Of a stretch of DNA of 64,000 nucleotides, positions 27,530-35,434 are shown piece after piece (within the stretch, counting starts at the first letter, position 1; each line of letters begins with the position of its first letter). The stretch spans positions 3,534,001 through 3,598,000 of the forward strand of contig NZ_CP080417.1 in the NCBI RefSeq assembly GCF_019457535.1. The letters run 5' to 3'. The notes under the pieces are model-generated. The model saw only the letters and a list, made by a program, of their open reading frames with translations. It searched no databases and had not been told where the DNA came from. The stretch comes from Shewanella halotolerans (GTDB lineage: Bacteria; Pseudomonadota; Gammaproteobacteria; Enterobacterales; Shewanellaceae). A program made the translations under genes and the position numbers.

Positions 27530-30499
27530 ATGAAACCATGGATACTCCCCGCCTGTATAGCCCTAGGGCTGACGGCCTGCGGCGGTTCAGAGGATAGCAA
27601 CACGGATGCGGGTAACGGCGGCGCAGTCACGCCCCCCTTGGCCCAGGCCCCGAGTGTCGAGCTCGGCCCGGATCAACAAACCTGGAATCATGAAACCCTC
27701 TCCCTCAAGGCGAGTGTCACCCTGTTTAATCCGGGCACGGCCAGCTACCAGTGGCAGCAGACCAGTGGGCCGAGCGTCAAACTCGGCGGCCTAAGCAGCG
27801 ACACCCTCACCCTGGATGCCAGTGACCTGCTGCAGGATGAAGATATTGCCCTCTCCCTCAAAGTCACGGACGCTGCCGGCCTGAGCAGTGAGGATAGCCT
27901 CATCCTCAAGCTCAAGGACAAGATAAGCGCCGCCAGCCAGAGCGGCGATGCCAGACTCATCGAGGGCCTTGAGCCTAAGGTGATCGCCCGTGGCCTCAAG
28001 CTCATTCAAGACTATCGCGGCGCCCAGAAGAGCTTCTTAAACACCATCTATCAGGCGGACAGGGTCAGCTACGATTCGGGTCAACACTCGCAGATGATCC
28101 AGATGCCGCTAGCCAGCAAGGGCTTCCCCCTCAAGCAGAGTTTCGAGCTGGTACGGGGCAATCAGGGGCGCCTGTTTGCCGCGGCGAGTGACCTAAGCGG
28201 TCAGCGCAACGCCGCCTTCGGCACAGATATCATCTCTAGCATGCAGGGCGGCAACAACCTGGGCTTCGAGCCTAGCATGATGCGTCTACTTTCCTGGCTG
28301 ACGGGTGAGGCGCAAGCAAACCTGGCGGCGACCAAGCAGGTGCGCCTGTTCCTCATCAGCGACTGGAGCAAGAGCCGGGTGACAAACTGGCTCACCAGTC
28401 ACTACCCCAACTGGCAGGTGAGCCGCTGCGATGTCGCCAGCGAGTTGGCCAGTTGCCTAAGCGAGGCCGAGCTGGTGATCACAGGCTCCCTCGAGGCGTT
28501 CGATGAAGCCGAGGTGGCGGCAAGACTCGATGCGCTACAGCAGGCCAAGATCCCACTGCTCTATCTGCACATGCACGCCTGGAACAGCGTGCCGCTCACT
28601 CAAACCGTGCTGGGGGCCATGGGCTTTGCCATGCAGGGCCCTGGCAGCCCCGGCAACTACTTCAGCCCAGACAAGGCGGATTGGAACGACTATCTCGCCA
28701 TGCAGGCGGCTAATCCAGCGCTGAGCCAGGAAGCCCTCTGGCTCGAACTGCTGCAGAGCGAAAATCCAAGCTTTAACCTAGCCAACTGCGCGGACACCTG
28801 CGACAGCCAATTTAGCGAAGAGTACCGCAGCGCCCTGGCGCATATTCGCAGCAGCATCAACCGCCTGGACACAGAGAAGACGGCCATCTTCGACAGCCCA
28901 GAGTATCAGCTATACAAGTACCTGATCTTGCTTGGCGATCGTTATCGCAGTGAGATTGACTACCCCATGGATGTCAGCACCACGGCGCCAATGAGCTACC
29001 TAAAGGCACTCTTTGCCGACAGCAGCGTGTACAACAGCCGCCGCATCAATCCTGTGCCTGCGGATCTGGGTAACTTCAGCCGCACCGACTTTTCCCATGT
29101 GACACCGGTGGATAAGACAGTCGCGCTGAGCAGCAAGGCGCCGTTTCGCGCCGCAGGCGTCTACGCCCTGCCGGGACAGACCTTTAGCGTGAAACGCACC
29201 GACAACAGCCAGGTAGAGACCAAGCTGTTCATCAATACCCAGCGTTCTGGCTCTACCCAGGAATATGCCAGCAAGGGCTATAACCGCCCCAAGTATCTAC
29301 AATCGCCAGCCATAGCGATAAAACCGGGGGAAACTATCACCCTTACCTCCCCCTATGGCGGCCCGGTGCAGATAAGATTTAACGCCAACGACCTGCCGGT
29401 AGAATTTACCTTTAGCCATGTGGGCCTGCACCCCTTCTGGCGCAGTGACAAGGACGATCAGGCCTTCATCCAGGGACTCGCCAAGGGCGACTACGACTGG
29501 GCCGAGCTGGCAACCGAGCACTTCGAAGTCCACTCGCGGCTCAATAAGATGCAAGAGACCATGAGCCATGAGCCCAGATGGGACACGCCGCAGAAGATGA
29601 GTGAGGCCATCGGCACCTTTGTACACAACTACCCGCACCTGCTGGCAGGCTTTAAGGGGCCGGGGATCGACAGCGTCGATGAGATAACCAACTTTGCCGC
29701 CAGTAAGGGCTGGCAGCTAGATCAACTCGACATGGTCAAACATATGAACGCCGACCAACCCACCTGTGGGTCGGGCTGTTCGGGCAACCCCTACGATGCC
29801 TCTTGGTCATTCAGCCCAACCGGCCATGGTGACATCCACGAGCTGGGCCATGGCCTGGAGCGGGGACGCCTGAGATTCGACGGTCACGAGGGCCACGCCT
29901 CCACCAACCCTTACTCCTATTACACTAAGTCCCGCGCCTATCTGGAAACCGGCAAGCTGCCCGAGTGCCAGGGCCTGTCGATTCAGGATGAGTTCGATGT
30001 ACTGCAGGCCAGTCAACGCCAGGCCGATCCCTTCGCCTATGTGCAGGCGGCTAAGCTCACCAGCTGGTCGAGCGGCATGGCCACCATGCTACAGACCATG
30101 ATTGCCGCCCAGAAACAGGGCGCGCTGCAAAACGGCTGGCATCTGCTGGCCAGGCTGCACATATTACTGCGGGCGTTCGAGCGCGCCCAGGCCGACGAGG
30201 CCAGCTGGCTGGCCAAGCGCGACCAACTGGGCTTTGGCAGTTTCGACCTTGCATCGGCCAAGGCTCTAAGCAACAACGACTTTCTGATGATCGCCATGAG
30301 CTTCTCTACCGGGCTCGACTATCGCGACTTCTATCAGATGTGGGGACTGGCCACCTCAGATGCCGCCAAGGCCCAGGTCGCCAGCTTCGCCTACCCAGCG
30401 GTGCCAAAGAGCATCTATGTCTACACCCCAGGGGATTACTGTTATGGCCTGGATCTGCAAGGGGTTGCCGTCGATGGCGAGCAGGCCTGGCCACTCTAG
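27530..30499 (+). CDS. ImpA-family lipoprotein metalloprotease (M60/M88-like)
   Basis: A 989-residue exported protein with a lipoprotein signal (LTACGG, Cys17), an Ig/PKD-like domain (about 38-128) and a long catalytic region. The zinc motif is H770-E-L-G-H774 with GHGLERGRLRF after it and a further acidic/His segment (DGHEGHASTNPYSYY), as in M60-like and IMPa O-glycopeptidases. IMPa of Pseudomonas cleaves next to glycosylated Ser/Thr, so mucin-like glycoproteins are the plausible substrate. The lipobox predicts attachment to the outer or inner membrane; the residues after Cys17 are GGS, without an Asp at +2, which favours the outer membrane. A strong terminator follows. Confidence 0.88.
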   Translation: MKPWILPACIALGLTACGGSEDSNTDAGNGGAVTPPLAQAPSVELGPDQQTWNHETLSLKASVTLFNPGTASYQWQQTSGPSVKLGGLSSDTLTLDASDLLQDEDIALSLKVTDAAGLSSEDSLILKLKDKISAASQSGDARLIEGLEPKVIARGLKLIQDYRGAQKSFLNTIYQADRVSYDSGQHSQMIQMPLASKGFPLKQSFELVRGNQGRLFAAASDLSGQRNAAFGTDIISSMQGGNNLGFEPSMMRLLSWLTGEAQANLAATKQVRLFLISDWSKSRVTNWLTSHYPNWQVSRCDVASELASCLSEAELVITGSLEAFDEAEVAARLDALQQAKIPLLYLHMHAWNSVPLTQTVLGAMGFAMQGPGSPGNYFSPDKADWNDYLAMQAANPALSQEALWLELLQSENPSFNLANCADTCDSQFSEEYRSALAHIRSSINRLDTEKTAIFDSPEYQLYKYLILLGDRYRSEIDYPMDVSTTAPMSYLKALFADSSVYNSRRINPVPADLGNFSRTDFSHVTPVDKTVALSSKAPFRAAGVYALPGQTFSVKRTDNSQVETKLFINTQRSGSTQEYASKGYNRPKYLQSPAIAIKPGETITLTSPYGGPVQIRFNANDLPVEFTFSHVGLHPFWRSDKDDQAFIQGLAKGDYDWAELATEHFEVHSRLNKMQETMSHEPRWDTPQKMSEAIGTFVHNYPHLLAGFKGPGIDSVDEITNFAASKGWQLDQLDMVKHMNADQPTCGSGCSGNPYDASWSFSPTGHGDIHELGHGLERGRLRFDGHEGHASTNPYSYYTKSRAYLETGKLPECQGLSIQDEFDVLQASQRQADPFAYVQAAKLTSWSSGMATMLQTMIAAQKQGALQNGWHLLARLHILLRAFERAQADEASWLAKRDQLGFGSFDLASAKALSNNDFLMIAMSFSTGLDYRDFYQMWGLATSDAAKAQVASFAYPAVPKSIYVYTPGDYCYGLDLQGVAVDGEQAWPL

Positions 30500-30595
30500 C
30501 CTTGTTAAACGAAACATAACCACAGAAGCAAACTATAAAAACAACACCATAGAAGCCTAACCCTGAACTAAATCCATAGTTGTCACACCCTTTTT

Positions 30596-30623
30596 GGCGA
30601 GCCGGAGCGCTCGCCTTTTTTTT
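30596..30623 (+). terminator. Rho-independent terminator after the metalloprotease
   Basis: GGCGAGC / GCTCGCC stem with a six-base loop followed by eight T. Confidence 0.95.
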
Positions 30624-30799
30624 ACCTGCTGATCACACCAGTTTGACCCACTGTGAATGATTTTGGTCTTTAAGGTCATTTTTAGGTAAAGTGTGCTGTC
30701 AAATGACGAGCTATCACCCCAATAGCGAGTGCTTGTCACAAACCAACACGAGATGTTGCAGCCAAGCAGCACAACAAAAAAGATAAATTAAGGAAGGGT

Positions 30800-32338
30800 A
30801 TGAGCGACGCCAATGATGCTTACGCAGATAATGATCTGCGTGAAGTTAAGCAGCTGGGAATGTGGGCCTCCATTGCTAGCCTAAGTTATATTTTCTGGAT
30901 CGTCGGCGGCATGGAGCTGGTCGAACGTATCGCCTACTATGGCGTGAAAGCCAGTGCCGGCCTCTACGCCAAGGCGCCCGTCTCCCAGGGCGGCCTGGGG
31001 ATCAGCCTACACGACTATGGTGTCATCATCTCGGTGTGGGCCCTGATGCAGACCTTTATTCCTGTGTTTACCGGCGGCATCTCAGACCGTGTCGGTTACA
31101 AAGAAACCATCTTCGCCTCGACACTGATCAAGATCTCCGGCTACCTGGTGATGGCCTTCTTCCCTAACTTCTGGGGCTTCCTCTTCGGCGCCATACTGCT
31201 GGCAGGCGGCACAGGTATCTTCAAGCCAGGCATTCAGGGCACCTTGGTGCTCTCTACCGGCCGGCAAAACACCTCTATGGCCTGGGGGATCTTCTATCAG
31301 GTGGTCAACATAGGCGGCTTCCTCGGTCCTCTTGTGGCCGTGCATATGCGTCAGCTCTCCTGGGACAACGTCTTCTACGCCTGCGCCGCCATCATCTCGC
31401 TCAACTTCCTCTTCCTGCTCGCCTATAAGGAACCGGGAAAGGAGGAGCGCATCGAGCGCAACCGCAAGATCAAGAGCGGTGAGATCACCCAAGAGGCTCT
31501 ATGGAAAGATGCCCTGCACGAGCTGAAGAAGCCTGTGGTGATCTACTACATGTTGGTGTTTGCCGGTTTCTGGTTCCTGTTTAACTCTCTGTTCGATGTC
31601 TTGCCGATTCATATCGCCGAGTGGGTCGATACCAGCGTGATCGTCACCAGCCTGTTTGGCAGTGAGGGCACCTCAAACGGCATCTTGCAGTTCTGGCTCG
31701 GCCTGGATAACTCGGGCACTAAGGTGATGCCAGAGGGGATGCTAAACCTCAACGCCGGCATGATCATGACCAGCTGCTTCCTGGTTGCCGCGCTCACCGC
31801 CAAATACCGCATCACCACCGCCATGCTGGCGGGCTGTCTGCTGAGTATCATCGCCTTCGTGCTTATCGGCGCCACCAACGCCGCCTGGATGATAGTGCTG
31901 GCGATTGCCATGTTCTCCTTCGGCGAGATGATGATCAGCCCCAAGAAGAACGAGTTTATGGGTAACATCGCCCCTAAGGGCAAGAAGGCCATGTACCTGG
32001 GCTTCGTGATGCTGCCACAAGGGATAGGCTGGGGACTCGAAGGCTACTTCGGTCCAAAGCTGTATGAGATGTACGCCTCGAAAGAGATCTTCTCTCGCGA
32101 ACTGCTGCTCGATCGCGGCATGAGCGCCAGCGATATCGCCGCCATTCCTCAGGGTGAAGCCTTTACTACCCTGGTGAGCTACACAGGTGAGTCGGCGCAG
32201 TCATTGACGACCCTGCTCTACAACAGCCACAACATAGGCATGGCCTGGTATATCATCGCCGCCATAGGCACCATCTCGGCCGTGGGGATCTTCATCTACG
32301 GCAAGTGGTTGCTGACATTGCAGCGCGCCCGCGCCTAG
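30800..32338 (+). CDS. POT/PTR-type proton-dependent transporter (major facilitator superfamily)
   Basis: A 512-residue polytopic membrane protein with about 12-14 helices. Helix 1 carries E39-L-V-E42-R43 followed by AYYG, matching the ExxER / YYG signature with which POT transporters couple protons to di- and tripeptide uptake. The family-typical GGxxSDRxG loop is present as GGISDRVGYK. Two insertions between helices (LFGSEGTSNGILQFW and the KLYEMYASKEIF loop) are longer than in E. coli DtpA, so the substrate may be something other than a dipeptide. It lies downstream of the metalloprotease but has its own promoter region after a terminator. An IS200 element is inserted right after its stop. 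Confidence 0.87.
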   Translation: MSDANDAYADNDLREVKQLGMWASIASLSYIFWIVGGMELVERIAYYGVKASAGLYAKAPVSQGGLGISLHDYGVIISVWALMQTFIPVFTGGISDRVGYKETIFASTLIKISGYLVMAFFPNFWGFLFGAILLAGGTGIFKPGIQGTLVLSTGRQNTSMAWGIFYQVVNIGGFLGPLVAVHMRQLSWDNVFYACAAIISLNFLFLLAYKEPGKEERIERNRKIKSGEITQEALWKDALHELKKPVVIYYMLVFAGFWFLFNSLFDVLPIHIAEWVDTSVIVTSLFGSEGTSNGILQFWLGLDNSGTKVMPEGMLNLNAGMIMTSCFLVAALTAKYRITTAMLAGCLLSIIAFVLIGATNAAWMIVLAIAMFSFGEMMISPKKNEFMGNIAPKGKKAMYLGFVMLPQGIGWGLEGYFGPKLYEMYASKEIFSRELLLDRGMSASDIAAIPQGEAFTTLVSYTGESAQSLTTLLYNSHNIGMAWYIIAAIGTISAVGIFIYGKWLLTLQRARA

Positions 32339-32342
32339 TAAA

Positions 32343-32955
32343 AATCCACCTGCATAGCAGGTGGATTTGCTTTTGAGGCACCCTATAAGGGTGCCTTTGA
32401 ATGTTATGAAAGCTCAAGTTGTTGCTGACGTTCTGCATCTTCTTTAGCTTTTCTATCCTGATGCTTTACGTATCTTCTAATTATCTCTTCGTTGGCACCA
32501 ACTGAATCTACAAAATATCCTCTCTGCCAGAAATGGTTACCCCATAACTTCTTCTTTCGTAAGTATGGAAATTTATTAAATAACCTTATCGCCGTACGAC
32601 CTTTCAAAGTCCCCATTAGCTCTGAAACACTCAAGCTTGGAGGAGTTCTTACCACAAGATGTACGTGATCTACTTGAACATTCAATTCCACAACAGAACA
32701 TTTCTTCATGCTACAAAACACATAAATACTTCGATAAAGCTCCTTGCCAACATTTCCTCTCAAAATCTTATATCTATACTTCGGGGTCCACACAATGTGA
32801 CACTGGCAACGATAGAAAACGTGAGAAGCGGATTCATATCTGCTCATGCTATTTACTCCTTTTATTTGCTGGTAACAAACAACTGTGAGTATCTAGCATG
32901 AGCACTCTACGGGCATAGCCCAGAAGGAACGATCACCACCTCCATAGGAGGTGGT
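32343..32955 (-). mobile_element. IS200/IS605-family insertion sequence
   Basis: A single tnpA lies between two related hairpins: AAATCCACCTGC-ata-GCAGGTGGATTT at 32343-32369 and ACCACCTCC-ata-GGAGGTGGT at 32935-32955. They share CCACCT, the ATA loop and AGGTGG, as expected of the subterminal palindromes that TnpA binds at the two ends. IS200 elements have no terminal inverted repeats, so the exact ends cannot be fixed by eye. A further hairpin GGCACCC-tataa-GGGTGCC sits at 32378-32396. The element looks intact. Confidence 0.8.
32404..32847 (-). CDS. tnpA: IS200/IS605-family Y1 transposase TnpA
   Basis: A 147-residue HUH single-strand transposase. The metal-binding pair is His61-Val-His63 (DHVHLVV) and the nucleophile is Tyr126 in RRYVKHQ. 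Length and the opening pattern (CQCHIVWTPKYRYKIL) are standard for the IS200 type. All catalytic residues are present and the frame is open, so it is probably active. It excises and inserts single-stranded DNA, guided by the subterminal hairpins. Confidence 0.96.
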   Translation of the reverse strand: MSRYESASHVFYRCQCHIVWTPKYRYKILRGNVGKELYRSIYVFCSMKKCSVVELNVQVDHVHLVVRTPPSLSVSELMGTLKGRTAIRLFNKFPYLRKKKLWGNHFWQRGYFVDSVGANEEIIRRYVKHQDRKAKEDAERQQQLELS

Positions 32956-32975
32956 TTCAGATTGCCAATAAAGAG

Positions 32976-32999
32976 AGGGAGCCTAAGGCTCCCTTTTTA
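32976..32999. terminator. Bidirectional terminator between the IS and the PTS-EAL gene
   Basis: AGGGAGCC-taa-GGCTCCCT followed by TTTTT on the plus strand and preceded by an A-rich stretch. It probably served the POT transporter before the IS inserted, and it also faces the end of the minus-strand PTS-EAL gene. Confidence 0.85.
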
Positions 33000-33027
33000 T
33001 TGGCTGCTCGGCGTCAGGCGCAGCCTT

Positions 33028-35139
33028 TTATTCAGCCTTTGAGTTAGTCTTTGAATTGGCCTTTAACTCTGTCTTTAATTCTGTCTTTAACTCAGCCTTC
33101 GACTCTCCCCTTGAATCAGCTGTCTGCTCGCTGAAACTCTCCTGCAGCAGGGCGTAGCGCTTGGCCTCGGCGGCCGGCATCGCCTTGGCATACAGCCACC
33201 CCTGTACCGTCGAGACCCCGGCTGAGGCGACGAAGGCCTCCTCGGCCTTGGTCTCTACCCCCTCGGCCACCAGATTAAAACCCAGGCTGCGACACAACAT
33301 GCAGGTATGGCGATAGAGCACCTGCCCCTTGTGATGCCCGGTATTTTCCAATATCGACCTGTCCAGCTTAACCCCATCTATGGTGATCTTGCTCAGCAGG
33401 CTGATGCTGGAAAACCCCGTGCCGAAGTCATCGAGCACGAAGGAGAAACCATACTGGCGCAGGTGGGCCATGCTGGCCTCGACGGCATTGAGGTCCGCCA
33501 CAAACATAGACTCGAGCACCTCGATATCGACTCTGTCCGCCATGTCGCCAAGCAGCTCGATCAGCATAGACTGCACATCCTGACTCAAGACACTGTTGGG
33601 ATTGAGGTTGATGCTGACTCTGGGGTAGAAGCCCTGCTTGGCCCAGGCCTGCAGGTCGTCACGCAGGCGCCGAATGACGAAGCTGTCGATCAGGTTAGAG
33701 TAGCCGGCCTGATCGAAGGCGGGAATAAAATAGGGGCCCTCCACCTGACCACGCTCGTTTCTCAGCCTTAGCAGCGCCTCATAGCCGACTACCCGCCTGT
33801 CACTCAGGCTCAGCTTAGGCTGGTAATAGAGCAGCAACTCACCGTTAAGCACCGCCTTGATGGTCTTCTCCAGGTTTAGGTTGGCGGCAAGATCCTCGGA
33901 CTGCTGACGGGCATAGTTTCGCTCGCTGATCTTCTCGATATCCTGCTGCAGCTGCACCCGCTTGATCAGGTCCCGCTCGAATCCCTTATTGCCCACCAGC
34001 AGACTATAGCGGCGCACGAAAGGCAGATAGATAAAGACCCCGGTGCACACCAACAAGAGCTGCACCAGGGGCAGTGCCAGGGTGCCGCCCGCCACATAGC
34101 CGTTGAGGAAGATGGGGGTGATCCAGGCAAAGTCGTTACCGGCGAAGCTCACCCAGCCGCTGACGATCAACAGGGTGCCTATCAGGGTGTTAAACAGGGG
34201 CACCAACACGAAGGGTAGCATCAACCTGGGATTAAAGATGATCGGCAGGCCGTAGATGAGGATCTCGTTGATATTAAACAGGGCGAAGGGCAAGGCCAGC
34301 TTGGCCACATTGACGGCGTTCTTATCTTTCGAGGCGATAAACAGCGCAATTAGCAGCGAGTGAGTGGCGCCGCTACCGCCGAGCAACACGAAGAGATCGG
34401 TAAACTGGGACAGCGTCAGATTCGGCGCGACCTGCTGCAATCCATTGTCGACCCCAAGTACCAACATATAGGCGATATCCCCATGGACGCCGAAGCACCA
34501 AAGCACATGGGTGGCTAGCACCCTGACAAACAGCTGAAACAGTGCGCTGCTGGCGGCAAGGGAATCCACCAGCGGACTTAGCACCATGCCCAACAGCTCC
34601 CCTACCCAGTAGATGCCGGTGGTCACCAGCACGAAACAGAGGATCAAGGGAATAAACAGGTTGAGGTGCAGCTTAAGGTAGCTGCTCAGGCTGGTACTTT
34701 GCAGCAAATTCAGCGCCTTAATCGCCATGAGGCGTTGCAGCAGGTAGGCTACCAGAATCGGCGTGATAATCGCCCTGGCATCGCCAAACAGAAAATCGAA
34801 GCCATTGCTGAGGTCGATAGCCTCGCTGCCGTGGATATGCAGGGCAATCTGACTGCCGATGGAGAGTGATGCCACCACCACAGCCGAGACATGGAGATAC
34901 TTGGCAAAATGAAATGACAAGGAGAGCAGCGCCATCAAGGGAAAGAAGCTAAACAGTAGGCGACCAAACTGACTCAGCCAGGCATAGGCGGCACTGCCCT
35001 GCCAACTGGGCTGCCACACATCCACCAGGGCGACGATCAGTGCCAACAGCGAGTTAACGAAGATAAAGGGCAAGAGGGCAATAAAAGACTCTTTTATCGC
35101 AATGAGAAACAGGCTGGAAGAGGTATCTTTGACCGCCAA
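33028..35139 (-). CDS. PTS EIIC-like membrane domain fused to an EAL phosphodiesterase
   Basis: A 703-residue fusion. Residues 1-385 form about ten membrane helices of the lactose/cellobiose PTS EIIC type, with family patterns FGVHGDIAYML, LLGGSGATHSLL and LPFALFNINEILIYGLPI. After a short coiled linker, residues about 430-670 form an EAL domain: YEALLRL, VSINLNP, EVLES, LDDFGTGFSS, KLD, AEGVET and QGWLYAK, all expected for an active enzyme. No EIIA or EIIB is nearby, so the membrane part may sense a sugar and not phosphorylate it. The tail is a Lys/Glu/Asn-rich repeat (KAELKTELKTELKANSK). The start is a TTG with only a weak ggggg site and no ATG upstream before a stop, so it is uncertain. 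Confidence 0.88.
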   Translation of the reverse strand: MAVKDTSSSLFLIAIKESFIALLPFIFVNSLLALIVALVDVWQPSWQGSAAYAWLSQFGRLLFSFFPLMALLSLSFHFAKYLHVSAVVVASLSIGSQIALHIHGSEAIDLSNGFDFLFGDARAIITPILVAYLLQRLMAIKALNLLQSTSLSSYLKLHLNLFIPLILCFVLVTTGIYWVGELLGMVLSPLVDSLAASSALFQLFVRVLATHVLWCFGVHGDIAYMLVLGVDNGLQQVAPNLTLSQFTDLFVLLGGSGATHSLLIALFIASKDKNAVNVAKLALPFALFNINEILIYGLPIIFNPRLMLPFVLVPLFNTLIGTLLIVSGWVSFAGNDFAWITPIFLNGYVAGGTLALPLVQLLLVCTGVFIYLPFVRRYSLLVGNKGFERDLIKRVQLQQDIEKISERNYARQQSEDLAANLNLEKTIKAVLNGELLLYYQPKLSLSDRRVVGYEALLRLRNERGQVEGPYFIPAFDQAGYSNLIDSFVIRRLRDDLQAWAKQGFYPRVSINLNPNSVLSQDVQSMLIELLGDMADRVDIEVLESMFVADLNAVEASMAHLRQYGFSFVLDDFGTGFSSISLLSKITIDGVKLDRSILENTGHHKGQVLYRHTCMLCRSLGFNLVAEGVETKAEEAFVASAGVSTVQGWLYAKAMPAAEAKRYALLQESFSEQTADSRGESKAELKTELKTELKANSKTNSKAE

Positions 35140-35180
35140 ACTACGGCCCCCGAGATCTGCTGATGGACTCTATTTAAGTT

Positions 35181-35248
35181 AGTCCAAGATACTGAATAGA
35201 CCAAGATGCTGCATAGACCAAGATGCTGCATAGACCAAGAGACTGAAA
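35181..35248. repeat. Four 17-base tandem repeats upstream of the PTS-EAL gene
   Basis: Units agtccaagatactgaat, agaccaagatgctgcat (twice, identical) and agaccaagagactgaaa lie end to end, about 42 bases upstream of the TTG start of the minus-strand PTS-EAL gene. Confidence 0.85.
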
Positions 35249-35333
35249 ATAGACAGTCCAGCGCGAGCGACTGAGAAAACCAAGGTAAAACGAATACAAA
35301 ACAGATACAAAACATGACAGCAAAAGCCGGGCA

Positions 35334-35363
35334 TAAAAAGGGGGAACCTAAATCAGGTTCCCC
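35334..35363 (-). terminator. Terminator of the decaheme cytochrome gene
   Basis: On the minus strand GGGGAACCT-gattt-AGGTTCCCC is followed by CTTTTTA. It lies about 70 bases after the cytochrome stop and before the PTS-EAL gene, separating the two. Confidence 0.9.
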
Positions 35364-35434
35364 AAGATTACTGCTATCTCATTGGGCATTTAGCAGGGGT
35401 ATGCCCAATTAGCGAGAATTATTATTGTTGGCGT

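Noticed and set aside
35181..35248. The 17-base repeats as an iteron-type origin or CRISPR
   Set aside because: Only four units, no spacers, no replication gene and a promoter-like position.
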